In this document: positions 50,543 through 63,956 of the stretch, piece after piece
How positions within the stretch are numbered: the first letter of the stretch is position 1
How the letters are laid out: each line of letters begins with the position of its first letter
Assembly (NCBI GenBank): GCA_036925085.1
Contig: JAUPFP010000005.1
Span: 8,934,498 to 8,998,497 of the forward strand
DNA: 64,000 nucleotides
Direction: 5' to 3'
Source: Brachycybe producta
Taxonomy: Eukaryota > Arthropoda > Diplopoda > Playtdesmida > Andrognathidae
Notes under the pieces: model-generated
Told to the model about the DNA's origin: nothing
What the model saw: only the letters and a program-made list of their open reading frames with translations
Databases searched by the model: none
Program-made: the position numbers and the translations under genes

Positions 50543-51939
50543 ACCAAGTTTTGTTTCTTTATTTACTGTATTTCTACATTGTATTCAAAACAGAGCAATG
50601 ACTGCTTTTGGTAAAATGTTTCGTTACCAGTAAGTGTTTTGTAAATAGTGTTTAGTAGTTTAGTAGGAGTAGCCAGGATCTGGACATCTCTATTTTATGA
50701 TTCTAGAAAAATTGTTGCAAAGACCGAAAATTGACTTACGATCTGTAGTAGTTGTGATTGTATTAGTATGTTATACCAATTATACCAATAAAGGTTATTT
50801 TAATAAGTTTGCATTTTTAACGTTTCTAGATAAGTTTCTACAATTTATAATTAAAATATAGTTGGAAAGTCGATTCTTCCTTATTACAAAAACTTCTTTA
50901 AAAAAAAGTTGATGTCATTTTCTGATTGACACAATTTCTGATTGAACTTGAAACTGAAACTGAGTCTGATGATAACTTTTACTTGTTATAACAGAAGAGG
51001 AGTGACTTGACTTCAACTAAACATTGAATAAGCTTTTTTTTAATCTTGTTAGTCAATCAATGTATGTGTGTCTACTACAATATACAACAACTAAACGTAT
51101 TTTCTTTCAATATGAAAAACAGGTGAGAACTAACAATATACTACTAGTAAATAGAAGGAAGAAAAAAAAATGTAACAATAAACGGGTAGAATTGAATCTC
51201 GTAATGGTCACACTATTTCATTTTGTAAAATGAATTTTCACCACCAATCATAGAATTGAACAATATTTTTTTTGTTTTGTTGTATGTGTGGGGAGGAGGA
51301 GGGGGGGGGGAGAGAAAGAGAATAAACTGAAATGATGTAAGCAAATTGAATGGCGTGTGAAAGGTACATGCTGTGCATGCTGTTCATGGGACCGTGAACA
51401 TTTCATGGACCCTGTCTTCTATTTTCTATGAGAGAAGATCATATTCCACGAAAAAAACGAGCCTATTTATTTCACATGTAACGTATTTCGTAATATTATA
51501 TTGAGTATGGAATGGGATTCTATACATAACGTGTCATGAATGCAACATATTTTCAATTAGAAAACACTGATGGACACCTTTTTTTTGTTGTTGTGAGGGG
51601 TTCGAGATTAAGAGTTCACACATTAGAAATAGATATTCCATATATATATAGATTGAAACATAATTGAGTTTTATTGTTGAAATGTTTCTTAGTTTGAAAC
51701 TTATTTTTGGATTGAGAATTGGTAATGTCACAAATTTTGAAATGTGTTTTTTTTTGGGGGGGGGGTCTCTTGACAGTGTCAGTTAGAAAGGGAAACCCAA
51801 TAAAAATGACATCTGTTATGATCAAATGTAAATAGTTGATGATGCCATTTATGTTTTATGTTGATTTTTGTATTTATTCATTAAGGTGTTTTACAAGGGA
51901 CACCTGTTCAGATAAAAGAAAATCAACGGAGTTAGTAAA
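50543..51939. other. no gene or clear element
   Basis: AT-rich, with a long G run at about 51300-51310 and another near 51760. Confidence 0.5.
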
Positions 51940-52170
51940 TTACGTGTACGAAACCTTCCTGAGAAACAAATTCAAGAAATATCATAAGTTTGTTAAAAAC
52001 TAGACTGGTAGGTGACATATGCTAACTATTATTATGGCAATGCTTTTTTTAAGGCAATTTGAAAAACAATTTGAGCAAAATGTAATAATGCAAACAAATG
52101 TAAAAACTTCTATGAAAAAGTTTATTTTTAAAAATATTATGAAAATGTTTAGAAATTCAAAAATATCTCA
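51940..52170. mobile_element. diverged FB1 family copy 8
   Basis: Retains gttaaaaactagactggtag and aaaagtttatttttaaaaat in the family order. The ends are eroded. Confidence 0.5.
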
Positions 52171-52190
52171 GCTTTATACAACATAAATGG

Positions 52191-52432
52191 CAGTGTCATA
52201 CTGTGACTTGAAGTTTGTGACGTCAAATAAATTATATCCAAAAAGCTGAATTTGTATCATTTTATCTGATAGAAAAGTGGATGATAGCAAAATTTCTTAT
52301 TTGTTAAAAAACAAAAGGTTTCTTGAGTACTTTTCTTTTTACCCCTTTTCTATCAGATGAAATGACACAAGTTTTACCTTTTTGTACCATTCTTCCGACG
52401 TCACAAGCTTTCAAGTTACAGTGAAGCGACTG
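52191..52432. mobile_element. 242-bp element with CAGT ends and CRE motif in the arms
   Basis: Left part cagtgtcatactgtgacttg, then aagtttgtgacgtca, is mirrored by gacgtcacaagctttcaagt, then tacagtgaagcgactg. Inner arms are atctgatagaaaagtgg and ccccttttctatcagat. No clear target duplication. Confidence 0.7.
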
Positions 52433-53049
52433 TACTGAATGCAAAATGACTGTAAATCTATTCTACAAATGAAAATAAACAATAAGATGTTGACATTTTC
52501 AGTACAATTTACGAAAGGATATTAACACTTTATTCCATTTCTAGAAGGAATATTCTTTATAATTATATTTCCTGGACATTTTTTTTGTAATCAAAGTTTC
52601 TTCTTTAGTCTTATTTTTTTTTTTAATTTGATTAGTTTGTGAATGTGTTTTTTTTGTAAAAAAATCACGTTTTCAGATCGATTAATTACCTCTGGGAATT
52701 TTTTTTTTCATTGTGGAAAAAAAATTCTAAACTTAGAAAGAAAAAAAAGGTATTGGGGGGAAACGATTTGAAAAAAGAAATTTACAAAAGATGGAGGGAG
52801 AAAAAAAAAGGTTTCAAACTTTGAAGTTCTCTTGAATTCACAGCAAAGTTACACACTTATCATCCATCTACTTAAAACCTCCTTTTCCCTTTTAAATGTA
52901 AAAAGTAAGATTTGGCTTAAAATCGAGTCAATTCACAAGTTTGAAGATTGAACAACACAAACAATTGAGAAGAGACTCATCAGTCTCTTTTTTTAAAATG
53001 AGTTCTTAGGAGAGAGAAAAAAAATATAGACAGAATGATGGGAAAAGAG

Positions 53050-53660
53050 AACTACTACTACTACCACTACTACCACCACCGCCACCACGCCTACTACTCC
53101 TGCTACTCCTACTACTACTACGATTACTACTACTACTACTACTAATACGATTACTAATACTACTACTAATACCACTGCTACTACCACTACTAATACCACT
53201 GCTACTGCCACTGCTACTACTACTACTACTGTACAACCACCACTATTACTGGTATTGCTGCTGCTACTCCTCCTCTTCCTCCTCCTCCGCCTACTGCTAC
53301 TGCTACTACTATTATTACTACTACCACTACTAGGAGCACATTACTACTACTGTTACTACAACTATTACTACTACCACCACTAGGAGCATATTATTACTAC
53401 TGTTACTACAACTATTACTACTGCCAATACTAGGAGCATATTACTACTACTATTACTACTACTACTATTACTACTACTACTATTACTACTACTACTATTA
53501 CTACTAGTGCTACTACTACTACTGTTAATACTATTACTACTACTACAACTGCTACTACTATTACTACTACTACAACTGCTACTACTACTACTACTACGAC
53601 TAATACTACTAACACTAGGAGCATATTAATACAACTACTATTACTTCTACTACTACCCAC
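53050..53660. repeat. 600-bp ACT-type triplet-repeat tract
   Basis: Interrupted arrays of act, acc, gct and att triplets. A 60-70-bp unit containing ctaggagcatattactacta recurs (about 53330, 53387, 53433 and 53616), so there is a longer period too. The V-, S- and T-rich frames in it are translations of the triplets. Confidence 0.9.
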
Positions 53661-54022
53661 TTTTCCACTGGTAGTAAAAAAAGTGTGGATAAACGCAATA
53701 GAACAAAAAATTATCTTTTTTTCTGTAAATAAATGAGAAAAAAGTGTTTTTCTATTCTAAACTCTATTAACAACAAGTCATTCATTTACTGTTCAATTAT
53801 TTTTTTCATATGTTTTCTAATGGTTAGTTCTCATTGCATATATTGTTGTATATTAGCTTTTGTACTTTCTATTTTTTATAATTATAATGAAATCTTGTGT
53901 TAATGATATTTTTTTCGAAAACGGCTTCTTAATGATATTTTTTTTTACTTAATTTTTTTTCTTCTAAATGCGATATTTTTTGTTTCTAAATAGAGCAAGC
54001 ATATTGTGTATGTGAACATTAC

Positions 54023-54324
54023 TAGGGCTCGGATTTGTATGCAATATCAAGCAAATGTTTCTCAATTTGTGGCTCAAGTGCCAATTGTGAAATAATTATC
54101 AACTTTAGAGCATCTTATGCTTTTTCTAATCATAAAGGCTGGTTAGAGGCTAGATGTCTGATTACCATCAGTTGTCAACTATAGTTCCAGCTTCTAACCA
54201 GTGTTTTTATTTAAAAAAACCACAATTTTTTGTTGATATAAATGGGATTGTTACTTCACAATTGGCCCTTGGGCTACAGATTGAAAAACATTTGCTTAAT
54301 ATTTGCATAAAAATGTGAGCCCTA
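54023..54324. mobile_element. 302-bp inverted-repeat element with TAGGGCTC ends
   Basis: Starts tagggctcggatttgtatgc and ends gcataaaaatgtgagcccta. Arms of about 70 bp include caagcaaatgtttctcaatt and its inverse. An inner stem has ctggttagaggct / agcttctaaccag. TAGGGCTC ends are hAT-like, but an 8-bp duplication is not visible. Confidence 0.75.
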
Positions 54325-55989
54325 ATCAGCAATTGTCTTCTTTGTGTGTTTACTAACCAAACTTAGGCCTAAATTCAAGAAGCAGACTTGACAATTGAAT
54401 TTCAATTTTCATTCTGTTTCTTGAAAAAATGTTTTATGTTGAAACCCTGATTCAAAGGATTCAAGTTAATGTTAAAGTGCCAAATTTTCATTTTTTAATT
54501 TGGATCTTACAACTATTAAATGAAATGAAAAATGTCTTCAGATTGAATAATGAGAAAGTCTTGCTAAAATAAAAAAAGACAATATATTCTAAAAGAAAAC
54601 ACATTTATCATTAAAAGTTTAACACAATGTTGAAGGCAGTTTTTTTTCTGTCTCTCTTTTCTTAAAGAAAGGTTTTAATCAATTCAAAATGAAATGATTA
54701 AAACGACAAAACAAGAAATAATTTGAAGTAAGAAAACAACATTACAAAATATTTTTTCTTAAATACTAATATAAATTAATGCAGAGAGTTTTGTGTGCAA
54801 ATATATATATATTTTTTTTTAAAAAACCCAGCCCATTACTTAGAAAAAGTACGCTTTAATATGGAAACATTTTTTTGCTTGTTACACACATCGTAACAGG
54901 GATTATGCAAATTAAGTTTGCATGTGTAATAATTGAATCATAAGAAAGTCTGTTTTCCATTTTAAGAATGAGAGAAGAGTGAAATGTTTATTATAATTTT
55001 ATTTTTCACTTCTTGGCCATTTTTTATTATTTATTATTATCAATGTTGTTGTTGTATTCAATATTTTAAATAACTTATGTGTGCTAAGTTTTTTTTTTTG
55101 CTTTTTCTTTCTTCTAAAGCTAATAGTTGATGAAGTTCAAGTAAGTTTCTTTAGGCTATTTTATGCAAATATACATTTTTAATAATAAATTTAAATGTAT
55201 TTATGTGTACATTATTTGTTAAGAACTTACTAATACTACTAATGATAAAAGAAGTTTCAGTTTTCCTGAAGTTTTTTTCTAATAACTACCAATTTTAATA
55301 AAAATGAACCAAAAAAAAAGTTAAGGAAAACAAGATTAATAAATAAACAAAAAAAAAACTAGTATAATATTTATTCAATTTTACATTACAAGTAAACAAA
55401 GTTAACATTAACAGAAAAAGAAACATTACGAAGTTAAAATTGTAATAAAAATAGTTTTAAAAAAATCATTACAAAACAAAAAGTCGTGTTAAAAATAATT
55501 TCTTGTTGCAAGGATTTTAGGCGTGGTCCACATAATTGTCGTTTGTACAAAAATTGTTTTATCGAAGAGGATAATATATCAAAAGTGACATTAATTTTTT
55601 TATATTTTACACGGATTACGTAATTTTTTTCTAATTTAAAATACGAGGTATATTAATAAAAAGGAAAAGGACAGGTTATAATTTTAAAAAAATGAAAGAA
55701 AAAAACTTGTCTCAAATACATGTATTCCAAGTTTTTATTTTTTTAATAATGAATTTACACCGTAAACTCAGGTATTTAGTTAATTGGGACACATCGAGGA
55801 CTAGGACACTTTGTCCCAAATAAGTGACTATCTCAATTATGCGAAAGAGTGCAACAAGTAACATAAAACCCAATTAACATTTTGAATTAAACTAATGTGT
55901 GATGTATTAGGTCAAAAGACAAAACACGGTTTAAACATTCATTTGGAATAAGAGTAAAACGTTAGGAACCTTTTTTTTTTTGAGAATTA
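54325..55989. other. AT-rich DNA, no gene
   Basis: A possible relic with gttaattgggacac and cccaattaac about 100 bp apart (55770-55880) is too weak to call. Confidence 0.5.
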
Positions 55990-56169
55990 TTGAGGTACGA
56001 CACTATTTATCTCGATAGAAGTGTCGATATATGTCCTCCTAAGCAATCTTCATACCTAATGCATAATTTTAGGATCTCACATCATAAGACAAAGGGGTGT
56101 AGAGCCTGCGTGAGAGGACATATATCGACACTTCTATCGCGATAAGTAGTGACGTGTAATAAACCTCAT
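55990..56169. mobile_element. 180-bp palindromic MITE
   Basis: Arms with ctcgatagaagtgtcgatat and its inverse atatcgacacttctatcgcg are near-perfect over 30 bp. The outer parts (ttgaggt / acctcata) continue with indels. TA may be the target. Confidence 0.75.
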
Positions 56170-57447
56170 AGACTGGTTTTCAGGTCATAAAGTAATAGCG
56201 CACAAGCATTGATATCATATGACTTTTTTTCTGCAGTGAGACTCCCCGGAGTCTTGTCTACTTTTCTAAAAGTTTAAATTTATAATAAACTTGCTTCCAT
56301 CTTATTACAATATTTTTTTTAAAAAAAATATTGAGTCGAAATTATTGAGACACTCTGTAGAAGATGTTACAACTTTAACGTTTACATTCTACAATGATGT
56401 TACAACAACTGACGTTAAAATAACTAGGGCTCATTTTCAACTCTCATCCTTATTTTGTGATTTGTTTTTTGTTGGTAGTTTTCCATTTGCATAAAGCTTA
56501 TTTCGACGACAAAAGAATTTTTGTGTTTTTTTTGTCGTTATAATATTTTTTTTTTTTTTCATATTTCTATTATTTCAGACAAACATAGGCCCAATCTAAT
56601 AGTTTTAACACTTGAGCACGTCAAGCAATTTTACATTAGGAAGGGTATAAACAATGGACCAATGGCTTTACATTCAATTCCAATTGTGTTCTTTTCTTCC
56701 TAATCTTTACATATGTGATGATATTTCTCTGAATAATGTTTACTTTTTTTTTGGGTAAATTTATTTTGCTAAGGATTGGATTTTCGTTTGTTTTTTACAA
56801 CGGGTAAACGTATTTTTTCAAGATCGGATTTTATTTGTAAATTCAAACTTTTTTTTTATTATTTGAATGATATGGGGTTGAAGGGAAAGATTCGTATTTC
56901 GACGATTTGCTTATTTCTACACCTGTTGAATAATGATGTTTGTCAAATTCTATTTATTCTTTAATTATGTTTATTCCAACAACATTCAAGAAAAAAACAA
57001 AAGAACAAAAAACTATCCATATTTGTGGTAATTCTTGTTTTTTTTTTCTTCTTATTTTACTTCTTTCTTTAAAGTGTAGTTTTTTTTTTAGATATTTGCA
57101 ATATGCATATTTCGTTATTTTATTATTTATTTATATTGCCACGAAAACTTTCTTGTTTTTTTTTTATATTCTCTTCCATACTTGTTTGTCTTAAATCTTT
57201 TCTATTTTAAATGGGTTTTTTTTTTCTTCGTGAAATTCTTGTTTAAAGCTAATGTCGACATTATAATATTAAGACACATACAATAATAATATAGAATTTT
57301 TTGGACTTTAGCTTGAAGTTTTTTTCTCTTAAAACATGATTTTCTTGAATCAGAAATGAAGGGCTTTATATTATGCTCTTGCTTATCCAATTCAGTCTCA
57401 TAAATAATTAATTTAAAAAAAATGCATAAGAAGCCCTTCAAGAATGA

Positions 57448-57535
<88 letters not shown>

Positions 57536-58288
57536 AAATTGTTTTATACCCTTGTGATCAACTGTTTTGTTGGATACAACTAACATATTATTATAAGAGA
57601 AGTAACTTGAAACTTACTTTTTTTTCTCTCCTACTCTTCTTATCTGTGTTTGTGTTTATTCAAGTTTGATGCGATTTTTATATGATGAATAAGTTCATTA
57701 GCATCTATAATATATTCTGAATCGAAAATGTATATAACCTTACACCATACTTTTTTTATCATCAAGTATAGTATATTAGCAAAATACGTTTGCATTATTA
57801 TTTACTGACTCGTGTAATGAGATGTAAATTGCTATTAGTTTTTTTTTATGAGGTAAAGTTTAATTTAAATTTAGTCAAAGTATTAGTTAATCTTAAATTT
57901 TTATTATGTTATCATATTAGGTGACTTATTAGTAAATTAATGCTAACGAAATTGAAATTCAGAGAAAGTTTATTTTACAAATTTGCTTATTTTATAAGCA
58001 AAAAATTAAGAAAAAACAAATTCAAACTTCTGAAATTATTTTTATGATAATATTTTTCGAGTAAATGAACATTTTATAAAGTAATTTTTTTAATTATATT
58101 TGCTTTGCGATTTGAAAATAATTTTTTAAGAATTTTAAAATAAAACTTTTATTTTTGCAATTTCAATTTTAAAACAATTTAAAAATCAACTTTTTATAGA
58201 AATTTGAAAATAAACGTTTAATAACAATTCCTAATGAAATCACACTAAACGTTAAGTAAAAACAAATTGTGTCGTAAGGCAGCACGTA
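56170..58288. other. AT-rich DNA, no gene
   Basis: Several poly-T runs; the TA microsatellite is listed separately. Short F/L-rich frames only. Confidence 0.5.
57449..57532. repeat. TA microsatellite
   Basis: About 41 TA units with a single G substitution (tgtata near 57471). Confidence 0.95.
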
Positions 58289-58450
58289 TAGCCCTGTTAC
58301 ACGGACCACTTTTGAGTGGTCGAGTTCGACTTCCAAAATGTTGCTACAGGTGGCTGTGCTGTTGTTGCTATAAAAAGATGCCGGACCTTTGCACACGACT
58401 ACATTTTGCAGTCGAACTCGAACAACTAAAAAGTGGTCCGTGTGCTAGTA
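58289..58450. mobile_element. 162-bp MITE
   Basis: Arms acacggaccacttttgagtg and aaaaagtggtccgtgtgcta, with gtcgagttcgac and gtcgaactcgaac, are inverse over about 38 bp. The outer ends (tagccctgtt / gtgctagta) are less alike. Non-coding. Confidence 0.75.
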
Positions 58451-61400
58451 GTACACGAAATCCTTCAAAATGAATGAGGAAAAATACATCCATTACAAGA
58501 AGAATAAGAAAAACATGAAAATAAGAATTTTCAATGTTCGAAAATATACAGGCTGGATACAAGAAAAAAGGATAACTGAAAATGATATTTTTTTAAGCAG
58601 AAATTGCAGTTATTTCTTGTGTCATGTCAGTTTCTACGTCACGACAACATCATTGTGGGCATTTCAATATGACTGTATAAAATGTATTTTTTTTTTCTAC
58701 TGACAACTACTTTATAATTTAGAAATTGTAGATGTATTGATTTCTGTATTACAAGAATTTTTTTTGTGTGTTTTTGAAGTAGTTTTTGTATCTTTTTATT
58801 AAAGTATAAAAAATTAAAATGAATACACACACATGTGACAAGGTTGAATTTGAAGGGAAAACAGATTGGAGTTTTCAAGAAATAAAAAAATGTAAGATTT
58901 CACCCATAATTCCGTAGAGACATACTTTTTCTTAAGTCCTCTTGTGTTTGTATTGGACGATATGTAGTCGTTCAGGTATTCCATTTACCAATGAGGTGTG
59001 TAGATTCATCAAGATGTATGATGGAAACTGTTGAAATAATATTAAAAAAATATGATTTCAATATTTCAAAAATATATAATAAAAAATTGCAACTTCATTA
59101 GACAATTCTCACGTTTTTAATTTAGTACTTCTTTGAAAAAAAAGAAGAAATGACCTAAAACATCTGGTTTTATGTCATCAATTCAATACAAAAATACATA
59201 CAGTATGTTTCAATTAACATATTGAAATTTGAAAGATATATTGTTTAGACCATGAGACAACATTTTGATTCAATTTTAATATAAAGATTTTATTGTATTA
59301 AATTGCATTTTTTTTCTCTCTTGTTCAAATTTTTATATTAAAAAAATAGTGAATTTTGAACAAAAGAAAAAGACGAATAGAGTTTTCTTCTTTCTCTGTT
59401 TCTCATCACGAATATATATATAATTTCTTATGGTATTTGTAATTTTATTTTCATCTAGCTATATAGATAAATGATAGCCAATATAACAATAATAAAAATG
59501 GCTCTTGAGTCCATTGCCCATAAGTCATTGTGAATAATTCGTTTTTTTAATGGTTATATAGCTAAGATATCTAATATCCAGTTTAACTTAAGATAGGTAG
59601 TTTTGTGTTGTTGTTGTTGTCTGTTGTAACAAAGGGAGAAAAACATTTTGGTATTTTTTTGTGTTTGTTACATTCCAAACATTCTACTAGTCAATAGACG
59701 AACTGTTATATTACATTTGATTTGTTGTTGAACACCTGTGCTCAGGTATAAACATTGCTTCAAGGAATATAGATTCTCTCATTTTTTCTTTTCCTATCTA
59801 AACCATATTACAATAAACTAGACTAAAGTCTATTCGAGTTTTCTTCTTACTCTTCTTTTCAAACTCACCAAGAAGAAGGTTAAGGTTAATAAGGATACTA
59901 CATAGAAAATACATGCATTTTTACATACTGTGTATATATATGTGGTAGAAAATGCTGTTATGGAGATATTTCCTACTATTTGATTTATTCTAGCCTCTCT
60001 GTATACAGGGCTTTTTGGCTTATTGTGCACTGAAATCTATGTAACACATTCTTAAGTTTGCTGATTTCATAAATGAGTCACCTGGCAACTGAAGTCTTTG
60101 TTGCTAAATGTTTCATTTGGCCAATTGGTATTTGGTGTTGACTAATGACCACCCATAGTTTTTGATCCTGTACATGGAGGCTATGAGTGATACAGATAAG
60201 CAAATTTCTTTGATAGCAGCATTTTCTACTACATGTCTAGGCCTACTGTGACTATGAGTGTTTTTTTTCCTATGACCTCATAAATGAAGGGAAAAAAGTA
60301 ATCAGGTTTATGATTAGTTGCATTATCACATTGCAGGTGTACGAATATTTGTTTAGAAGAAGAAAAAAAAATTGTTGATACCCACGAACCTAACAACCTA
60401 TCAGAAGTCTAATATGGTCTCTATTCAACTGTATTAATTTCTATAATGTTTTCTCAATGAAGGACATGCCGGTTTGAAATTAGAGATAATTATGCTTAGG
60501 CACAAATTTCATTGTCAAACTTCCGCTTTTTTACAACCATTGACTACCATGTTTCATGACCATGCATAACATTGGTGTTATTAATTTTAAGTATGGGTAT
60601 TATGGAATGAGGTTTGTATATTATATATGGTAGTTCTATCTTAAAGCAGAGGTCAAACTAACTATATATTTACAGCAAGATTAATTGAGCACTCTCGATT
60701 GGTTACAATAAACTGCGATTGCCAGTGTGATTAATATTGTTGCGCGGCTTGCAAGACTTATGCAACAGTTTATGCAATTAATTATCCATATAACAATATT
60801 TCACTTATTTCTTGCAGTGAATCTTGAATAATATTACGAGATATACATAGATTGTTGGTCTATTTAGAAAAGTTAAAATACTTTTTTGTACTTTAGTTGT
60901 ATTTCACAACTGGCTAATTTCTAGTATATTTTGGAAATACCAAAGTGTAAAATACAAAAGTATATTTGAAACCATTTGCTATTCTAGAATCATGCAGTAC
61001 CATATTACCATATTGTAGCAATTACATTGGTAATATTTACAAGCAAGATTCACTGCTATGTATGTCTCCATGAGTAAATTGCAGTTGCCATTAGTTTCTT
61101 TCAAATTGATTTGCAGAAAATGCTTCTATTTGTTTTTTTTTGCAAGACACTGTGTGCAAGATTTACAGCAATATTTGTAGCTTTTTCTTTCAGTAAATAT
61201 TGCGGGAGAAAAAAAAAATAACCAGTGTGGTCACCTCTTTATTATAAATCAAATGGATTTTAAGCTGAGATTTGATTTATCTTACTTTGTCCTCTTCTCT
61301 CTTTAATATACACTGTTCTCAAGTAAAACTACAAATTGAATCTGACATAGTCTATCTAACAAGATGGATTTTTTTTAATGTATTCAGTCACATTCTGGTT

Positions 61401-62050
61401 TAGTTGTTGTAAATTCTTGGTTTTTAAGCAAGCGTCCAATTATTATTAGCAAGTTTACGAGCAACCTTTAACCTTTTTTTAGAAACTTGAAATACAGAAC
61501 AAAATTTTGCATTTGTCCAACTACATCTTATGTTTATAAACAATGATTCATTTCAACTTTTTGTATTTTTATGTCTATTTTTCTTTTTTTTTTAAAAATA
61601 TGACAATTAAACTCCACCCTGACATTCTTACGTTTCTTAACTTTTTTTTTTCTCTGCCGACAAACGTTGCAAAATATTTTTCTAAAACATATTGTGGCTT
61701 TTTAAAATAAAATTTCGACTAGTTTATGGATAATTTTTTTTTTTCAAGATTTGTCCAGTTTCTGTTTTTAAATTTTTATTCACATCCGGGTGACTTTTTT
61801 TTTTGAAGATTCTGGACATTTACGCCAAGTAATGTTCGCCTTTTCAATGGAAGAAGAAGAAAAAATAAAACTTTTTAAGTTTTTAATGTATTCAAAAACA
61901 TTTCTATTGTGGTCTGTTTGGCATCCATGAAAAACATAATAGAAATTCCTTCAACTTATAGTTGTAGACAATTAATGGGACCAACTTTTCATTAGTTGTC
62001 TTCCTTCTTCTTCTTCTTCTTGTTCTTCTGTTGAATTTTCATTTTATTCA
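58451..62050. other. about 3.6 kb without a recognised gene
   Basis: AT-rich. At 60670-61190 the motif gcaagatt occurs repeatedly in both orientations (for example gcagtgaatcttg near 60823 and caagattcactgc near 61043). This hints at an eroded repeat but shows no clear ends. Confidence 0.45.
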
Positions 62051-62058
62051 CCACCAGG

Positions 62059-62263
62059 ACAGGCAATTAGAAAACGGGATGAACAAAAGTTGGCTCCGCC
62101 CCTTTTTATGACGACCGCAACTTCTAATTGGTTGGTTATGTAGCCTGACGTCACGTGCTCCGCCCTTTTTAACGTCGAACTACACAACAAACCAATTAGA
62201 AGTTGTTGTTCGTCATAAAAAGGGCGGAGCCAACTTTTGTTCATCCCTTTTCTCATTGCCTGT
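62059..62263. mobile_element. GGCTCCGCCC MITE, copy 2
   Basis: Perfect 8-bp duplication ccaccagg (62051-62058, 62264-62271). Ends acaggcaattagaaaacggg and inverse. The arms include gttggctccgcccc and gggcggagccaac. Centre cctgacgtcacgtgctccgc. Closely similar to 28807-29011, so both copies are fairly recent. Confidence 0.92.
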
Positions 62264-62772
62264 CCACCAGGTGTGTCATTTTTCTTAAAAAATTTTTCCA
62301 TAAATTAAAAATTTAATATAAATTTTATTGTGTGGAATGTTTTAATCTATAAATATAATTTGGAATATTAAAAAAAAAAACACAACAGATTTTTTTGAAA
62401 GAGAAAATTTTTCCGAGTTGAAGTTGAACATGATTATTGAATTCTCAATTTTCTTATTTTACAATCAATTTGCATACATTGGAAGCTTATGAAGAATATA
62501 GAAAGATGGAAAGAGAGAGAGAGAGAAAAAAAAAGTTCATAAACGTGACTGGAACCCAAGGAGTGGAAAAAATAAGAGAGATGGAGAAAATGAAAATCTA
62601 TCAGTCAGTATTGGAGCTAATATTTATTTTTTGTCTTGTTCTACGCCCTTGTCTTTTCATATGTTGTTTAGCTATGGTATGGAATGCAAGAAAAAAAAAG
62701 AACAAGAGGGGGATTTTATTAAGGAAAAAATGCTGTCTAATAATAATTTTTTACCATTGTTCAACTTTGGGA

Positions 62773-62802
62773 CAAGAGAGAGAGAGAGAGAGAGAGAGAG
62801 AA
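62773..62802. repeat. GA microsatellite
   Basis: About 15 GA units. Confidence 0.9.
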
Positions 62803-63212
62803 TAAATATATTTGGTAACAGCCTTCAATTTTACCTTCTATTTGTTTTTTCCCTTTTCTTCTGATCGGGGGGAATCCTTGGTTATTAATTCTGAATATGA
62901 GGACAGATATAAAATATAAACAAGAAAGAATGACGGGATTCAAGGAAACCAAATAAAAATTATTATTATTATTATGAAATATCAATTGATTTATTGTTTT
63001 ATCAGTTGTAATGAATTTTTTTTAATATGAGTTTTAATTGTTTTTAAATATCTACAATTGCAATTAGAATATGAACAAACTTACCTTTATAATTATTAAC
63101 ATTATAAAGTTAATAATTTGAATAATGAAAATAATATAGTTTCCTGTCATTATTAATAATTAGTTTTAAATTTTGTTAAGTAAGAGTAATTGTTATTGTG
63201 GTTGTTTAGTTG

Positions 63213-63434
63213 TACAGTAGAACGTTGATTATTGGAACTGATGTCGGAAATGACTAGTTCCGATAATCAAAAGTTCATATAATCGAACTCACAATATAAA
63301 AAGTGGATAAATGTAAAAAAAAAAAAATGATTGCAAATTTTTTAAGATTTCCATTTGTAGTATTTTCTATAAGGAATAAGTAAAAAAAAATTGGTTCCAA
63401 TAAACGACGGTTCCGATAACCGACGTTCTACTAT
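63213..63434. mobile_element. pogo-like MITE, copy 2
   Basis: Starts tacagtagaacgttgattat, ends ataaccgacgttctactata. The interior agttccgataatcaaaagtt and catataatcgaactc are the reverse complement of the copy at 26854-27060. Confidence 0.85.
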
Positions 63435-63524
63435 ATTGCAGTCAGAGCTGGCTAAAACAAATCTACAATTCTACATGTGAAATTTAAAATATACTGCAAA
63501 ATTCAACTAACCTCTCAAAGCATG

Positions 63525-63718
63525 ACAGGCATCTGTAGACAGCTTCAGAATTTCTTTGGCTCCGCCCTTTTATGAGAATCAGACCAAATATCAACCAATT
63601 AGAAATAAAAAAGGGCGGGGCATGTGACATCAGACCTAGTAATAAACCAATTAAAAATTAATAACGCTCATAAAAGGGCGAAGCCAAAGAAATTCTGAAG
63701 CTGTCTACAGATGCCTGG
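63525..63718. mobile_element. GGCTCCGCCC-related MITE, subfamily 2 copy A
   Basis: Ends acaggcatctgtagacagct and its inverse. The arms continue with ttctttggctccgccctttt and the inverse cataaaagggcgaagccaaa. It shares aaccaattagaa and the gggc...tgacatcaga centre with the neighbouring element. No target duplication seen. Confidence 0.8.
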
Positions 63719-63750
63719 TTGAAGCCTGGGCTGGAGACCAAATTAAAATC

Positions 63751-63944
63751 ACGGGCATTATTGTGCCCAGCATTAAAATTTTATTAGCCTGCCCTTTTAC
63801 GAGCGTCAGACCAAATGTCAACCAATTAGAAATTGAAAAAGGCGGGACAGGTGACATCAGACCAAATAAAAAACCAATTAGAAATTGATGACGCTCATAA
63901 AAGGGCGGGCCAATAAAATCCTAATGCTGAGCACAATTGCCTGT
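63751..63944. mobile_element. GGCTCCGCCC-related MITE, subfamily 2 copy B
   Basis: Perfect 8-bp duplication ttaaaatc (63743-63750, 63945-63952). Ends acgggcattattgtgcccag and inverse. Centre ggacaggtgacatcagacca. It lies only about 30 bp after copy A. Confidence 0.88.
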
Positions 63945-63956
63945 TTAAAATCCTCC

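Noticed and set aside
52993-53660. Valine- and serine-rich minus-strand frames
   Set aside because: Direct translation of ACT/ACC triplets; changing frame changes the polymer residue, as expected for a triplet repeat.
55770-55880. Possible inverted-repeat element with gttaattgggacac and cccaattaac
   Set aside because: Arms are too short and diverged, and no flanking duplication is visible.
60670-61190. Repeated gcaagatt motifs in both orientations
   Set aside because: Arms of about 13 bp without defined ends; could be chance in AT-rich DNA.
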